From contig BOKO01000002.1 in the NCBI GenBank assembly GCA_016861025.1, forward strand, positions 186,001 through 250,000: a stretch of DNA of 64,000 nt, in the 5' to 3' direction. The notes under the pieces were generated by a model, which was not told the DNA's origin, ran no database searches, and worked only from the letters and a program-made list of their open reading frames with translations. Source of the DNA: Chloroflexota bacterium (GTDB lineage: Bacteria > Chloroflexota > Anaerolineae > Caldilineales > Caldilineaceae). The translations under genes were made by a program, and so were the position numbers. Each line of letters opens with the position of its first letter. The first letter of the stretch is position 1. Below, in pieces: positions 1-9,917 of the stretch.

Positions 1-271
1 CCTCTAGAGGGCTGCCAGGATTGGCAGAATTGAACAAGGTGAATGATCCGCCGTTGCATTTGGAAGCAGGGAAAAGCGGCGCATGGGCGGCGTTAAGGCT
101 TTCCGACGACAGATGCACGTTGGACAAGGCGGCGGCATGCGCCGATTGCGCTGTCACAATCAGCAAGCATAGCGCCAGGAGCAGCGCCAGATATTGTCGC
201 GCATGGTGTACTATGGGCGAGGTGTTGAGTGGCTGCATTCGACGCAGCAATAATGAAGCGACTGGTTGCAC
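1..271 (-). CDS. Secreted protein, N-terminal part only (runs off left edge)
   Basis: An open frame starts at a GTG (269-271) with a strong ribosome site AAGGAGG (277-283) five bases upstream and continues without a stop to the left edge, giving 90 residues. Residues about 28-48 form a hydrophobic export signal (LALLLALCLLIVTAQSAHA) that ends in a plausible signal-peptidase I site. The mature part starts with a low-complexity stretch containing CNGGSFTLFNSANPGSPLE, which I cannot place in a family. An in-frame ATG at 238 is a weaker alternative start. It is divergent from the SARP regulator. Function unknown; probably a cell-surface or extracellular protein. Confidence 0.6.
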   Translation of the reverse strand, partial: MQPVASLLLRRMQPLNTSPIVHHARQYLALLLALCLLIVTAQSAHAAALSNVHLSSESLNAAHAPLFPASKCNGGSFTLFNSANPGSPLE

Positions 272-433
272 AATAACCTCCTTACACTGAAAAAGTGCGC
301 CTGGAATTGCGAACGATGCAACTGGCTGACAAAATTGTAAACTTTGCTGCACTGTGCTGATACAAGATAGTTGTGGCGCGTTACGAAAGCGTTACAGGAA
401 TCGGGGAGGAGCTAAATTCTTTGTAGGTTGCCT

Positions 434-3400
434 ATGCAGTGGCGGTTGCATTTGTTGGGACGCTTTCAGTTGACGGTCAACGGCGAAAACGTAGATGAAT
501 TCGAGGCGGACAGCGCACGCGCGCTTTGCGCCTATCTCTTCATGTACGCAGGCGAAACGCTCCGGCGCGAACGGTTGGCTACGCTTTTCTGGCCCGATCA
601 GTCACAGGCTGCCGCGTTGCGTAATCTGCGCACAGCCCTCAGCCGAATGCGTCGCGGCGTCGGTGGATTGAGCGACGCCCTCGAAACAAATAATCAGACG
701 GTGACCTTTCACCCACCTCCAGACGTGTGGGTGGATGCGCTGGCGTTGGCGTCGCTCAATGCAGAAGTGGAGGCGCACGCTCACCGATGCATAGAAGGAT
801 GTCCTTTTTGTATTGAAAAATTGCGGCAGATTGCGGAGCTATATCGAGGGGAATTCTTGGCGGGTTTCACCCAGGAAAGCGAGCTGTTTCTGGAGTGGGC
901 TGCTGTCCAGCGCGAGATGTATCATCGAGCCGCGATCCATGCGCTCGATGCGCTGACCGCCCACCATTTGTTGCGCCATGAATGGGCGGAAGCGCAACAG
1001 TATGCGCGGCGGGCGTTGCAACTGGAACCCTGGCGCGAGGAAAGTCACCGTCATTTGATGCTTGCTCTAGCCTGCCAGGGTCAACGCAGCGCTGCGTTGC
1101 GACAGTTTCGTCTATGTCAGCAGATTTTACAACGCGAGTTCGACGCTCCTCCGCAGCCAGAAACAGCAACGTTGTACGAACAGATTCTGCACAACAAAAA
1201 TGTAGCTCCAAATGCAGATAAGGGACGCACCGCCATGCAGCTGGCGCCGATCGGTGCACACTGGCTCGACGACCTGCCCCTGGTCGGTCGCGAAGAAGAG
1301 CTTACGGAACTGATCGGCTATCTGGCATCGCCCACGACGCGGCTGATCACCGTGGCGGGTGAGGGTGGGGTCGGCAAGACGCGGCTGGCTTTGCGCGCTG
1401 CGCGTTGCGCCTCGCTCTGCTTCACCGACGGTGCTTTCTACGTGGCGCTGAACCCGGAAGAACAGCCAGATGCGCGGCATTTTCAGTCGATGAACGCCGC
1501 TGCTCACGTGGCGCAGCACATCGCCCTGGCTTGCGCTGTGCCTCTCAACGACAAAGAGACGTATGAACAAAGCGTGTTGGCGTTTTTGCGGAAGCGCAGT
1601 GTACTCCTGCTGTTGGATGGTTTTGAACAACACGAGGGGGCGACATCCTTTTTGCTGACACTGCTCGAGAATGCGCCAGCATCTGTGTTGTTGGTCACGG
1701 CGCACCGACCGCTGCACCTGCGACAGGAATATGTAGTGCGACTGGATGGATTGAGTGTCACTTCCCGCGTCGGTGAGCAGGACGCAATGGCGGACAGCCT
1801 TGTTCTGTTTGATGCGCTGGCCCGGCGTCGCGGCGTGATCGGCGTTCTGGACGATGCGCATCGAACCGCGGCGTCGCAAATCTGCCGGGCTGTGGGTGGA
1901 TTGCCTTTGGGCATTGAACTGGCAGTGGCATGCCTGCCGCGCCTCGATCGCCTGCAGGCGACTTCCTGGTCCACCGAAGAGCTGGCGCACTTGTTGCAGC
2001 GCACCGATGAGCCAGATGAACAGACGATGCTCGATTTGCCTCCGCGCCATCGCGGGCTGCGCGCGCTCTTTCAGACTGCATGGCGTTTGCTGGAACCGGA
2101 GCTTCAGCAGACGTTGGCAGGGGTAGCTATCTTTCGGGCGGCGTTCACCGCAGAGATGGCAGCCGCAGTGCTCGACATTCATAAGAAAGAGGAGGCTGCA
2201 CGACGGCTCTGGCAATTGGCTGAGCGTTCATTGGTGCAGCCGGATGATCAGGGGCGTTTTCGGCTGCACGAGCGCGTCCATCGTTTTGCGGCAGAGCAGT
2301 TGGCTGCTTCTTCTGCGCAGGCGTCGATACGCAAACGGCGCACCTGTATCTTTCTACAAAAACTGGCGGAGACGGAACGCGCTCTGGATGGTAAGGATTC
2401 CTACGTCACTCAGCAACTGCTTGCGCTCGAAATGGAGGATTTGCTGGCTGCCTGGCGGAATGCAGTCGAAGACAATCAATGGAGTCTGCTTGCAGGGGCG
2501 GCTTCCGCCTTTGCCCGCTTTCACCTCTTGCGCGGGCTGTACAATGAAGGCGAACGTCTCCTAAGCGAGGCTGTGCATCGATTGCGCAAGGCGCATTTCG
2601 AGACGAGTGCCTCGCAGAGCACTCTTTTTGCCAGAGACAACAATGAGACGCGGAAACTGTGTGTTGTAGAACCGCCAGAGCGAAATAGCGAGATTTCCAC
2701 GATGGCGCCATCGCAATGGAGCGGCAGTGCGTCGAAAATTCTCGCCCAGGCGCTTGCACGGCTTTCCATTGCCTGGAGTCGGCTGTTGGCGCGTTTGGGA
2801 CGAAGGGATGTCGTCGAAGCCATGTTGTTGGAGACTTTGGAGTTGGCGAGCGATCCTGGGGTGAGAGCGGACGCCCTGATCGAGTTGGGGTGGTCTCTCT
2901 ATCATTTGGGGCGCACAACCGATGCAGAACAGCCGTTGAACGATGCACTACAACTTGCCGATCACATCGAGGATGCCAGACGCCGCGCCTATGCACTGAA
3001 TGGACTGGCGGCGCTGCACCAACGCCGTGGGGAAGGAGCGCAGGCGCGGCAACTTCTGGAAGAGGCGTTGGTGCTCGCGCGCGAGGAAGACGACCTGACA
3101 ATGGCGGCCACCATTCTCGGCAACCTGAGCATCTACTACGGCGAGTTGAGCGAACACGAACAGGCGCTCACGTTGTTGAAGGAAGCGCTGACGATCCATC
3201 AGGCGCAGCACAATTTGCGGATGGTGGCGAACACGTTCTATTCGTTGGGCATCCACTACGACGCGCTTGGGTGGTACACCGAGGCGCAGGCGCGCTACCA
3301 TGAAGCGCTGAAAATCGCCGAATCGATCGGGGATCGTCCCGCTATGCTGGAAACCTGGATCAATATCGGCATTTCTTGCGACCAGATGGGCGACTATCGC

Positions 3401-4114
3401 GGTGCGCTCGATGCGACATTACACGCACAGACGATCGAACGCGAGATTTCTGACCCGCAGGCGCGCTGCACGTTGCTTGCCAATCTCAGCCTACATTACC
3501 ATCATCTAGGCGACCACTCTCAGGCGCTTCATTATGCAAACAAGACAATTGAACTTGCCAATGGCATAGAAATGCCGTTAATGGCAGCGTATGGCTATGA
3601 TTTTCTGGGTCATGCCCTGTTGGCGTTAGGCCGCGCCGAGGAAGCAGAACGCGCCTATCGGGAGGCGTTGCAGTTGCGCGTGCAAAGAGGGCTGGCGATC
3701 CTGGGCTTCGAATCGCGCGCCGGGCTGGCGCGCGTTGCCCTCGCACACAATGATATTCAGGCTGCCGTCGATTGGGTCGAACCGGTCGCAGCGTATCTTC
3801 TCCGCAACGATCTGGAAGGTGTAGAGGAGCCGCTGCGCGTTTACTGGACAGTTGTCCAGATGATGCAGGCAACAAACGATCCGCGCACTCAGCCGATTCT
3901 GGCGCGTGCGGTTGCGCGTCTGCAACAAAGCGCCAGACAAATTTCTGACCCTATCAGCCGACAACGGTATTTGACGCAGGTTGACGCGCATCAAAAGCTG
4001 TTGCACGCAGGCGCATTGTATGGCTGCACGGGAGAAGACGTCGCCTTGCGCCCATCAGCTTCAGATTCACCCTTGCCTACAAATTTCACTTCATTTCCGG
4101 CAGATCAATCATAA
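434..4114 (+). CDS. SARP-type transcriptional activator with STAND ATPase and TPR repeats
   Basis: A regulator of about 1226 residues. Residues about 1-100 form an OmpR-like winged helix and about 105-250 a bacterial transcriptional activation (BTAD) helical domain, as in AfsR/SARP proteins. An NB-ARC-type ATPase follows with Walker A GEGGVGKTRLAL near residue 312 and LLLLDGF as the Walker B region. The C-terminal third consists of tetratricopeptide repeats (about 780-1160). Such proteins bind DNA after nucleotide- and ligand-dependent oligomerisation; the target and signal here are unknown. The start is ATG 434 or TTG 428; GGGGAGGAG (403-411) is further upstream than usual for either. Confidence 0.85.
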   Translation: MQWRLHLLGRFQLTVNGENVDEFEADSARALCAYLFMYAGETLRRERLATLFWPDQSQAAALRNLRTALSRMRRGVGGLSDALETNNQTVTFHPPPDVWVDALALASLNAEVEAHAHRCIEGCPFCIEKLRQIAELYRGEFLAGFTQESELFLEWAAVQREMYHRAAIHALDALTAHHLLRHEWAEAQQYARRALQLEPWREESHRHLMLALACQGQRSAALRQFRLCQQILQREFDAPPQPETATLYEQILHNKNVAPNADKGRTAMQLAPIGAHWLDDLPLVGREEELTELIGYLASPTTRLITVAGEGGVGKTRLALRAARCASLCFTDGAFYVALNPEEQPDARHFQSMNAAAHVAQHIALACAVPLNDKETYEQSVLAFLRKRSVLLLLDGFEQHEGATSFLLTLLENAPASVLLVTAHRPLHLRQEYVVRLDGLSVTSRVGEQDAMADSLVLFDALARRRGVIGVLDDAHRTAASQICRAVGGLPLGIELAVACLPRLDRLQATSWSTEELAHLLQRTDEPDEQTMLDLPPRHRGLRALFQTAWRLLEPELQQTLAGVAIFRAAFTAEMAAAVLDIHKKEEAARRLWQLAERSLVQPDDQGRFRLHERVHRFAAEQLAASSAQASIRKRRTCIFLQKLAETERALDGKDSYVTQQLLALEMEDLLAAWRNAVEDNQWSLLAGAASAFARFHLLRGLYNEGERLLSEAVHRLRKAHFETSASQSTLFARDNNETRKLCVVEPPERNSEISTMAPSQWSGSASKILAQALARLSIAWSRLLARLGRRDVVEAMLLETLELASDPGVRADALIELGWSLYHLGRTTDAEQPLNDALQLADHIEDARRRAYALNGLAALHQRRGEGAQARQLLEEALVLAREEDDLTMAATILGNLSIYYGELSEHEQALTLLKEALTIHQAQHNLRMVANTFYSLGIHYDALGWYTEAQARYHEALKIAESIGDRPAMLETWINIGISCDQMGDYRGALDATLHAQTIEREISDPQARCTLLANLSLHYHHLGDHSQALHYANKTIELANGIEMPLMAAYGYDFLGHALLALGRAEEAERAYREALQLRVQRGLAILGFESRAGLARVALAHNDIQAAVDWVEPVAAYLLRNDLEGVEEPLRVYWTVVQMMQATNDPRTQPILARAVARLQQSARQISDPISRQRYLTQVDAHQKLLHAGALYGCTGEDVALRPSASDSPLPTNFTSFPADQS

Positions 4115-4187
4115 TAATAAATGACAGCCTGCTGCTGTTCGACAATTTTCCTATTCCAACCACACTGCACCATTGAAAGGCATCCGT

Positions 4188-6851
4188 ATGGCGTACATCG
4201 ACACGCTCTACCTGATTCACCATAGCCACACCGATATCGGCTACACGCACGACCAGCCGATTGTCTTTGACCTGCACGAGCGCTTCCTAAGCCAGGCGCT
4301 TGTGTTGGCAGAGCGCTACGCCGATCACACAAGCGACGGCGCGTTCCGTTGGACGGTCGAGAACACCTACGTGCTCGACCGCTGGCTGAAACACGCCTCC
4401 ACCGCCGATATCGAGCGCTTCCAGGTGATGGAACGCGCCGGACGCATCGAAGTCACCGGAATGTTTGCCAACCTCACGCCGCTGCTCGACGCTGATGAGC
4501 TGATCGAGAGCCTGCAATTGCTGGGGCGTCTGCGCCGTGACTATGGCTTCACCATCACCTCCGCCATGAACTGCGATGTCAACGGCGAAAACTGGCCCCT
4601 TGTCGATCTGCTGCTCGACGCCGGCATCGAAGGCTTTACGATGGCGATCAACACACACTTTGGCGGCGCGCCGCTCGATCGCCCCAACCCATTTTTCTGG
4701 CAAGGCCCCAGTGGGCGCTCGATCCTGGCGTACAGCGGCTGGCCCTATGACCAGGGCTGGCGCTTTGGCATCGGGCGTAGCATCGAGGAGTTCGAGACGG
4801 TGTGGTGGCCGCGCGTGGCTGAGCGATTGAATGCCATCGACTATCCGTTGCCGATTGTGATGGTGCAGAGCTACCATCCCTTTGGCGACAACGGCTCTGC
4901 GTTTGAAGGCTTCGTTGATTGGATCGACAAATGGAACGCCGCAGGCAAAGCGCCGCACATCCGGCTCGCCACCCCGCGCCAATGGTGGGCCGCCATCAAG
5001 CAATACGCCGACCGCCTGCCTACACACCGCGGCGACTGGACCGATTTCTGGAACTTTGGCTGCGGCAGCAGCGCGCGAGAGCAAACGATCAATCGGCAGA
5101 GCCGTTTGCGATTGCGTGCAGCAGACGCGATTTCGATTGCAGGGTTGGGAGGTGAGTTGCGAGGGGTGGATGCTGATCTTTGGCTGGAGCGGTCGAGGCG
5201 GCTTTACGGGCGCGAGGCATGGGAGAGCCTGATCTTCTGGGATGAGCACACATGGGGCGCCGACATCGCCGTGTCGCGCCCGGACAGCGACGACACAGCC
5301 GCGCAATGGAACCACAAGGCGCACTACGCCTACCAGGCGCGCAGCCTGAGCCTGCTCTTGCAGCGCGATGCGCTGGCGGCGCTGGCGCGTCAGGTCGAGC
5401 GAGGATCGGCGGACGATCTGCTGCTTGTCAATCCGCTGCCCTGGGAGCACACCTTCAGCGGCGACGTGGCGAACTGGGTGTTGACCCCGCGCGGGACAGT
5501 GGATGACTCCACAGCCGGGCGCCACTTCCAGGATCGCGAGCCACACGTGCGGCGCGTGCAAGCCGCCAATGCCGTGATCGATCTACAGGCGGAGCACAAG
5601 CTATTGCCGCCGACAACCGTTCCTGCGTTTGGTTACGCCGTTGTTGCGCGCAATTATCTGCGCACCTACACTTATGCTGACAACATGGCTGAAGACGCAG
5701 TCGTTGAGAACACCCACCATCGGCTGACTTTCGACATCGAAACCGGCGGCGTTGTCAGCTGGCGCGACAAGCGCATCGGGCATGAGTGGGTCGATGCTGC
5801 GGCTGGCTATCGGCTCAACACCTTCGTGCATGAAGAAGTCGCCGATCACGATCACTTCTGGCCGCGCCATCGCCTCTTTCAGATGAAGTGGGACTCTGAC
5901 GCTGTCGAGCGGGCGCGCGGCTGGAAGCCAGGTTGGCGAGCGCAGCGCCGGACGCCAACGCGATTGCTCTCACACAACGTCTTCCATCTGCCGCATGGCG
6001 CCGAGATCATGCAGGTGTTGGAGGCGCCGGGCATTGAAGGCGTTCTCGTGCAAAGCACATTCCTGCCCCATTACGCGGCATGGGTGGAGTTTCGTGCACA
6101 ATGGCGCATGGGCACGACCGTGCATCCGGAGGCTGCCTACTTGCTCTATCCCTTCAATGCCCCAGACGCCACTGTGCGGCTCGACCTCGGTGGGCAAGCC
6201 ATCGTAGCGGGCAAGGATCAGATCCCCGGCGTCTGCTACGACTACTTCACGGTGCAAAATTGGGTTGATTTCAACAACGGCGAGCTGGGTGTAATGATTG
6301 CCACGCCGGACAACCCGATGGTGCAACTAGGCGACTTTCACTTCGGCCACAATCAGGCTGGCTTTGCGCTCGAACGCGCCATGCTGCTCGGTTGGGTGAC
6401 CAATACCTACTGGGAGACCAACTTCCGCGCTCATCAGCCCGGTCTGGTGACGGCGCGCTATCGCGTCCAGCCCTACGCCGACGCGTTCGATGAGGCGCGG
6501 ACGCATCGTTTCGGCCTCGACGCCGCCAACGACGCTCCGCTTCTCCAACATCTCGGCGAGCCGACGCCGCGCACGCCCTGGCCCACAAGCGGCTCATTGC
6601 TGACGTTGCCGCAGCCACCGGTGCTCACGCTGCGCATCAAACCGGCTGGCGATGGCGTGCTTGTGCGGCTGCTCAACGCCAGCGACAGTGCGCAGACAGC
6701 GACGATCGGCTCTGGCCTGGTGCAGATCACGGCGGCGCAGCGCTGTGACTTGCTCGAACAGCCCATTGGTGGGCTGCCCGTGACTGACGGCGCTGTCATA
6801 ATCGAGCTTGAACCGCGGCAGGTTGCCACGATCTGGCTGGCGTGCAAGTAA
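4188..6851 (+). CDS. Glycoside hydrolase family 38 (alpha-mannosidase-like)
   Basis: An 887-residue enzyme with the GH38 N-terminal catalytic fold. The metal-binding SHTDIGYTH motif lies near residues 12-20, and MNCDVNGENW near residue 130 holds the probable nucleophile Asp. The C-terminal half is the beta-sandwich region typical of GH38. Family members hydrolyse alpha-mannosides with retention and use a divalent metal. No export signal is seen, so it is probably cytoplasmic and acts on imported or recycled glycans. ATG 4188 is preferred over TTG 4173 because GAAAGG (4175-4180) sits seven bases before it. No sugar importer lies next to it, so the substrate is inferred from the family only. 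Confidence 0.85.
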   Translation: MAYIDTLYLIHHSHTDIGYTHDQPIVFDLHERFLSQALVLAERYADHTSDGAFRWTVENTYVLDRWLKHASTADIERFQVMERAGRIEVTGMFANLTPLLDADELIESLQLLGRLRRDYGFTITSAMNCDVNGENWPLVDLLLDAGIEGFTMAINTHFGGAPLDRPNPFFWQGPSGRSILAYSGWPYDQGWRFGIGRSIEEFETVWWPRVAERLNAIDYPLPIVMVQSYHPFGDNGSAFEGFVDWIDKWNAAGKAPHIRLATPRQWWAAIKQYADRLPTHRGDWTDFWNFGCGSSAREQTINRQSRLRLRAADAISIAGLGGELRGVDADLWLERSRRLYGREAWESLIFWDEHTWGADIAVSRPDSDDTAAQWNHKAHYAYQARSLSLLLQRDALAALARQVERGSADDLLLVNPLPWEHTFSGDVANWVLTPRGTVDDSTAGRHFQDREPHVRRVQAANAVIDLQAEHKLLPPTTVPAFGYAVVARNYLRTYTYADNMAEDAVVENTHHRLTFDIETGGVVSWRDKRIGHEWVDAAAGYRLNTFVHEEVADHDHFWPRHRLFQMKWDSDAVERARGWKPGWRAQRRTPTRLLSHNVFHLPHGAEIMQVLEAPGIEGVLVQSTFLPHYAAWVEFRAQWRMGTTVHPEAAYLLYPFNAPDATVRLDLGGQAIVAGKDQIPGVCYDYFTVQNWVDFNNGELGVMIATPDNPMVQLGDFHFGHNQAGFALERAMLLGWVTNTYWETNFRAHQPGLVTARYRVQPYADAFDEARTHRFGLDAANDAPLLQHLGEPTPRTPWPTSGSLLTLPQPPVLTLRIKPAGDGVLVRLLNASDSAQTATIGSGLVQITAAQRCDLLEQPIGGLPVTDGAVIIELEPRQVATIWLACK

Positions 6852-6891
6852 GTTGCTCACGTAAGAAGTGGCGCCACAGCCGCTGCCATTT

Positions 6892-6920
6892 TTGACCCAT
6901 TGGGGCGTCTATGGTATAGT
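6892..6920 (+). promoter_or_regulatory. Sigma70-type promoter of the tRNA pair
   Basis: A near-consensus -35 TTGACC (6892-6897) and -10 TATAGT (6915-6920) are separated by 17 bp. The predicted start is about 6927, eight bases before the first tRNA. This is the cleanest sigma70 promoter in the window. Confidence 0.8.
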
Positions 6921-6934
6921 TTCAATGTACCTGA

Positions 6935-7119
<185 letters not shown>

Positions 7120-7291
7120 CAGATTACAGATTGTAGTTTCTTTTTGTAGTTTCTTCTCGGTGGCCCACTATCTGTAGTGTTTTTGGACATTTCAGAGAGT
7201 GGGTTTTTTCTATGTCAGACCGAAAGATACGGCAAAAAGCAAGCCAAAGGACGCACCAGATCGTTCAACGTTCACCAGAAGCGAAAGCGTC

Positions 7292-8671
7292 TTGACCACC
7301 ATTCATCGTCCATCCGCTTTTCACGTACTTGCCAAACCAACCGGCGCTGTCTGCAACCTGGATTGCGCCTACTGTTTTTTTCTCTCCAAAGAGATGCTCT
7401 ATCCGGGCAGTCGGTTTCGTATGGCGGACGAACTGTTGGAGAGCTACATCCGTCAGTTGCTAGAGGCGCACACGGCGTCGGTCGTGCAGGTGGCGTGGCA
7501 GGGCGGCGAACCAACATTGATGGGGCTGCCCTTTTTCGAGCGTTCAATTGAGCTGGTCGAGAAACACCGTCGGCCCGGAATGCAGGTCGAGTATGCGATT
7601 CAGACGAACGGCACGCTGCTCGATGACGACTGGGCCGCCTTCTTCAAGCGCCACAACTTCCTCGTCGGCATCAGCATCGACGGGCCGCAGGCGATGCACG
7701 ACGCCTATCGCGTGGATAAAGGCAGGCATCCAACCTTCGACAAGGTGATGCGCGGGCTGCACTATCTTCAGGCGCACGGCGTCGCGTACAACACGTTGAC
7801 GACGTTGCACCGCGCCAACGCCGACCATCCGGTCGAGGTCTACCGCTTCTTGCGCGATGAATGCCGCTCTCGCTTCATCCAGTTCATCCCAATCATCGAG
7901 CGCGTGCCAGCCAGCGCGCTCAGTCAGGTCGAAGGCGAGATGCAGCTCGTCGCGCCCGGTCAGGTGAGCGCGGCGCCGTGGTCGTCGTGGCGCGACCGCC
8001 CGCTCTACACGCAGGAGGGCGAGCTGGTCACCGACCGTTCGCTGCGCCCTGAGCAGTACGGTGACTTTCTGATCGGCGTCTTTGAGGAGTGGGTGCGCCG
8101 CGATGTAGGCGCAGTCTACGTGCAGATGTTCGATGTTGCGCTGGCGAATTGGGTGGGCGAGCCGTCGGGGTTGTGTGTGCACTCCAAAACATGTGGGCTG
8201 GCGCTGGCGATTGAGCACAACGGCGATCTCTACTCGTGTGACCATTTTGTCGAGCCGGCGCACCGGCTGGGCAACATCCTGGAAACGCCGATGATCGAGC
8301 TGGTGGCGTCGCCGCAACAGCAAAAGTTCGGTCAGGACAAATTCGACGCCCTGCCGCGCTACTGTCGGGAATGTGATGTGCGCTTCGCCTGTCACGGCGG
8401 CTGTCCAAAAGATCGTTTCCTCACCACGCCTGACGGCGAGGCGGGGCTAAACTACCTTTGCGCCGGTTTTAAGCGATTTTTTCATCACATCGACGAACCG
8501 ATGCGCATCATGGCTGACCTGTTGCGCCAGCGACGCGCACCGGCGGAGATCATGCGCCGCTATCAGGAACGCGACCGTCGGCTGGCCGCAGCCTTCGCCG
8601 CAGCCGGGCGCAATGATCCCTGTCCGTGTGGCAGCGGCAAGAAGTTCAAGCAATGTCACGGGCGCCGTTGA
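7292..8671 (+). CDS. Anaerobic sulfatase-maturase-type radical SAM protein with SEC-C tail
   Basis: A radical S-adenosylmethionine enzyme with CNLDCAYC near its N-terminus (the CxxxCxxC of the first 4Fe-4S cluster) and a SPASM-type C-terminal region with CGLALAIEHNGDLYSCD and CRECDVRFACHGGCP, which should ligate auxiliary clusters. Family members oxidise a Cys or Ser of a sulfatase to formylglycine, or mature other peptides. A C-terminal SEC-C zinc motif (NDPCPCGSGKKFKQCH) is an extra. TTG 7292 gives the usual family N-terminus (first cluster Cys at residue 21). A longer frame from GTG 7199 adds 31 unconserved residues; neither has a good ribosome site. No sulfatase lies nearby. Confidence 0.8.
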   Translation: MTTIHRPSAFHVLAKPTGAVCNLDCAYCFFLSKEMLYPGSRFRMADELLESYIRQLLEAHTASVVQVAWQGGEPTLMGLPFFERSIELVEKHRRPGMQVEYAIQTNGTLLDDDWAAFFKRHNFLVGISIDGPQAMHDAYRVDKGRHPTFDKVMRGLHYLQAHGVAYNTLTTLHRANADHPVEVYRFLRDECRSRFIQFIPIIERVPASALSQVEGEMQLVAPGQVSAAPWSSWRDRPLYTQEGELVTDRSLRPEQYGDFLIGVFEEWVRRDVGAVYVQMFDVALANWVGEPSGLCVHSKTCGLALAIEHNGDLYSCDHFVEPAHRLGNILETPMIELVASPQQQKFGQDKFDALPRYCRECDVRFACHGGCPKDRFLTTPDGEAGLNYLCAGFKRFFHHIDEPMRIMADLLRQRRAPAEIMRRYQERDRRLAAAFAAAGRNDPCPCGSGKKFKQCHGRR

Positions 8672-8738
8672 GATATTTCTGCGAAACCACCGATTTTGAC
8701 GCAGCGGCGCAAAACATCGCAACGAAAAGCTACACACC

Positions 8739-9896
8739 ATGCAAGCACAAATCCTGGCTTACTTACACGATCATCTTGACGACTATCTCGCCGACCTGCG
8801 CACACTGACGGCGGTCGATTCCGGCACATTGCACAAACCGGGCGTCGATGCTGTACAGGATTGGATGCAGGCGCAGCTTGGCGCGCTTGGTTTCGATGTG
8901 GAGCGGTTTGCACAGACCAGGCTGGGCGACAATCTGCTTGGAAGGCGGCAGGGCGACGGCGGCAGGCGCATCTTGCTGCTCGGTCACGCCGATACGGTTT
9001 TCCCTGTCGGCACAGCCGCGGCGCGCCCGATGCAAATCGATGGCGCCATAATTCGGGGGCCGGGCGTCTGCGACATGAAGGGCGGGCTGCTGGCTGGGCT
9101 TTACGCCATCCGTGCGCTCGACGCAGCCGGCTTTCGTGGATATGGCGCCATTCATTTTCTGATCGTCAGCGACGAGGAGATCCATGATCGCGGTTCGCTG
9201 CCGCTTATTCGTCAGACCGCACGTGAATCGGATGTCGCCTTCACGTTGGAGGCGGCGCGCGCCAATGGCGACATCGTGACCGCGCGCAAGACCGCGGTTT
9301 GGTGTACGGTGCGCGTGCATGGCAAAGCCGCGCACGCTGGCGTCGAGCCGGAAAAAGGGCGCAGCGCCATCCTCGCCTTGATGCGCCATCTGTTGGAGAT
9401 CGACAAGCTCAACGGCTTCCGCCCCGGCGTCACGGTCAACATTGGGCGCATCGAAGGCGGCGTGCAGCCCAATGTCGTCGCCGCAGAGGCGCACGCTGAG
9501 CTCGACCTGCGCGCCTGGCGCGACGCCGACATCCACGACTTGCTCGACGCCATTCGCGCCCAACTCGCCGCACCGGTGCTCGATGGCGTGACCGCCACAC
9601 TCGACGTCAAGATCGATGGCGCCATGCCTGCGATGGAGCGAACGCCCGCCGTCGCTGCGCTCGAAGCCGCCGCACAGCGCATTGCCGCTGACCTCGGTTT
9701 CAGCGTCAAAGGCGCCAGCACTGGCGGCGCGTCCGACGCCAGCTTTGTCGCCGCTGAAGGCGCGCCTGTGCTCGATGGGTTGGGGCCTATCGGCGGCCTC
9801 GATCATAGCCCCGACGAGTACATCGAGCTGGAAAGCATCGTCCCGCGCACGGCCCTGCTGGCGCTGTTGATGGCGGAGAGTGGACAGGGATTCTGA
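8739..9896 (+). CDS. M20 family metallopeptidase (glutamate carboxypeptidase-like)
   Basis: A 385-residue zinc hydrolase of the ArgE/DapE/CPG2 group. The dinuclear metal site is visible as H83 and D85 (GHADTVFP), D112 (VCDMKGG) and the E146-E147 pair (SDEEIHD), followed by the usual dimerisation insert. Family members cleave C-terminal glutamate or acyl groups from small peptides or N-acyl amino acids. No signal peptide is present. A CoA-transferase gene starts 21 bases after its stop, so the two may form an operon. The exact substrate cannot be read from the sequence. Confidence 0.85.
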   Translation: MQAQILAYLHDHLDDYLADLRTLTAVDSGTLHKPGVDAVQDWMQAQLGALGFDVERFAQTRLGDNLLGRRQGDGGRRILLLGHADTVFPVGTAAARPMQIDGAIIRGPGVCDMKGGLLAGLYAIRALDAAGFRGYGAIHFLIVSDEEIHDRGSLPLIRQTARESDVAFTLEAARANGDIVTARKTAVWCTVRVHGKAAHAGVEPEKGRSAILALMRHLLEIDKLNGFRPGVTVNIGRIEGGVQPNVVAAEAHAELDLRAWRDADIHDLLDAIRAQLAAPVLDGVTATLDVKIDGAMPAMERTPAVAALEAAAQRIAADLGFSVKGASTGGASDASFVAAEGAPVLDGLGPIGGLDHSPDEYIELESIVPRTALLALLMAESGQGF

Positions 9897-9917
9897 TTTA
9901 TCGACGCAAAATATAAA

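Noticed and set aside
21..290. Plus-strand frame of 89 residues at the left edge
   Set aside because: No ribosome site or family match; the minus strand here has a good ribosome site and a signal peptide.
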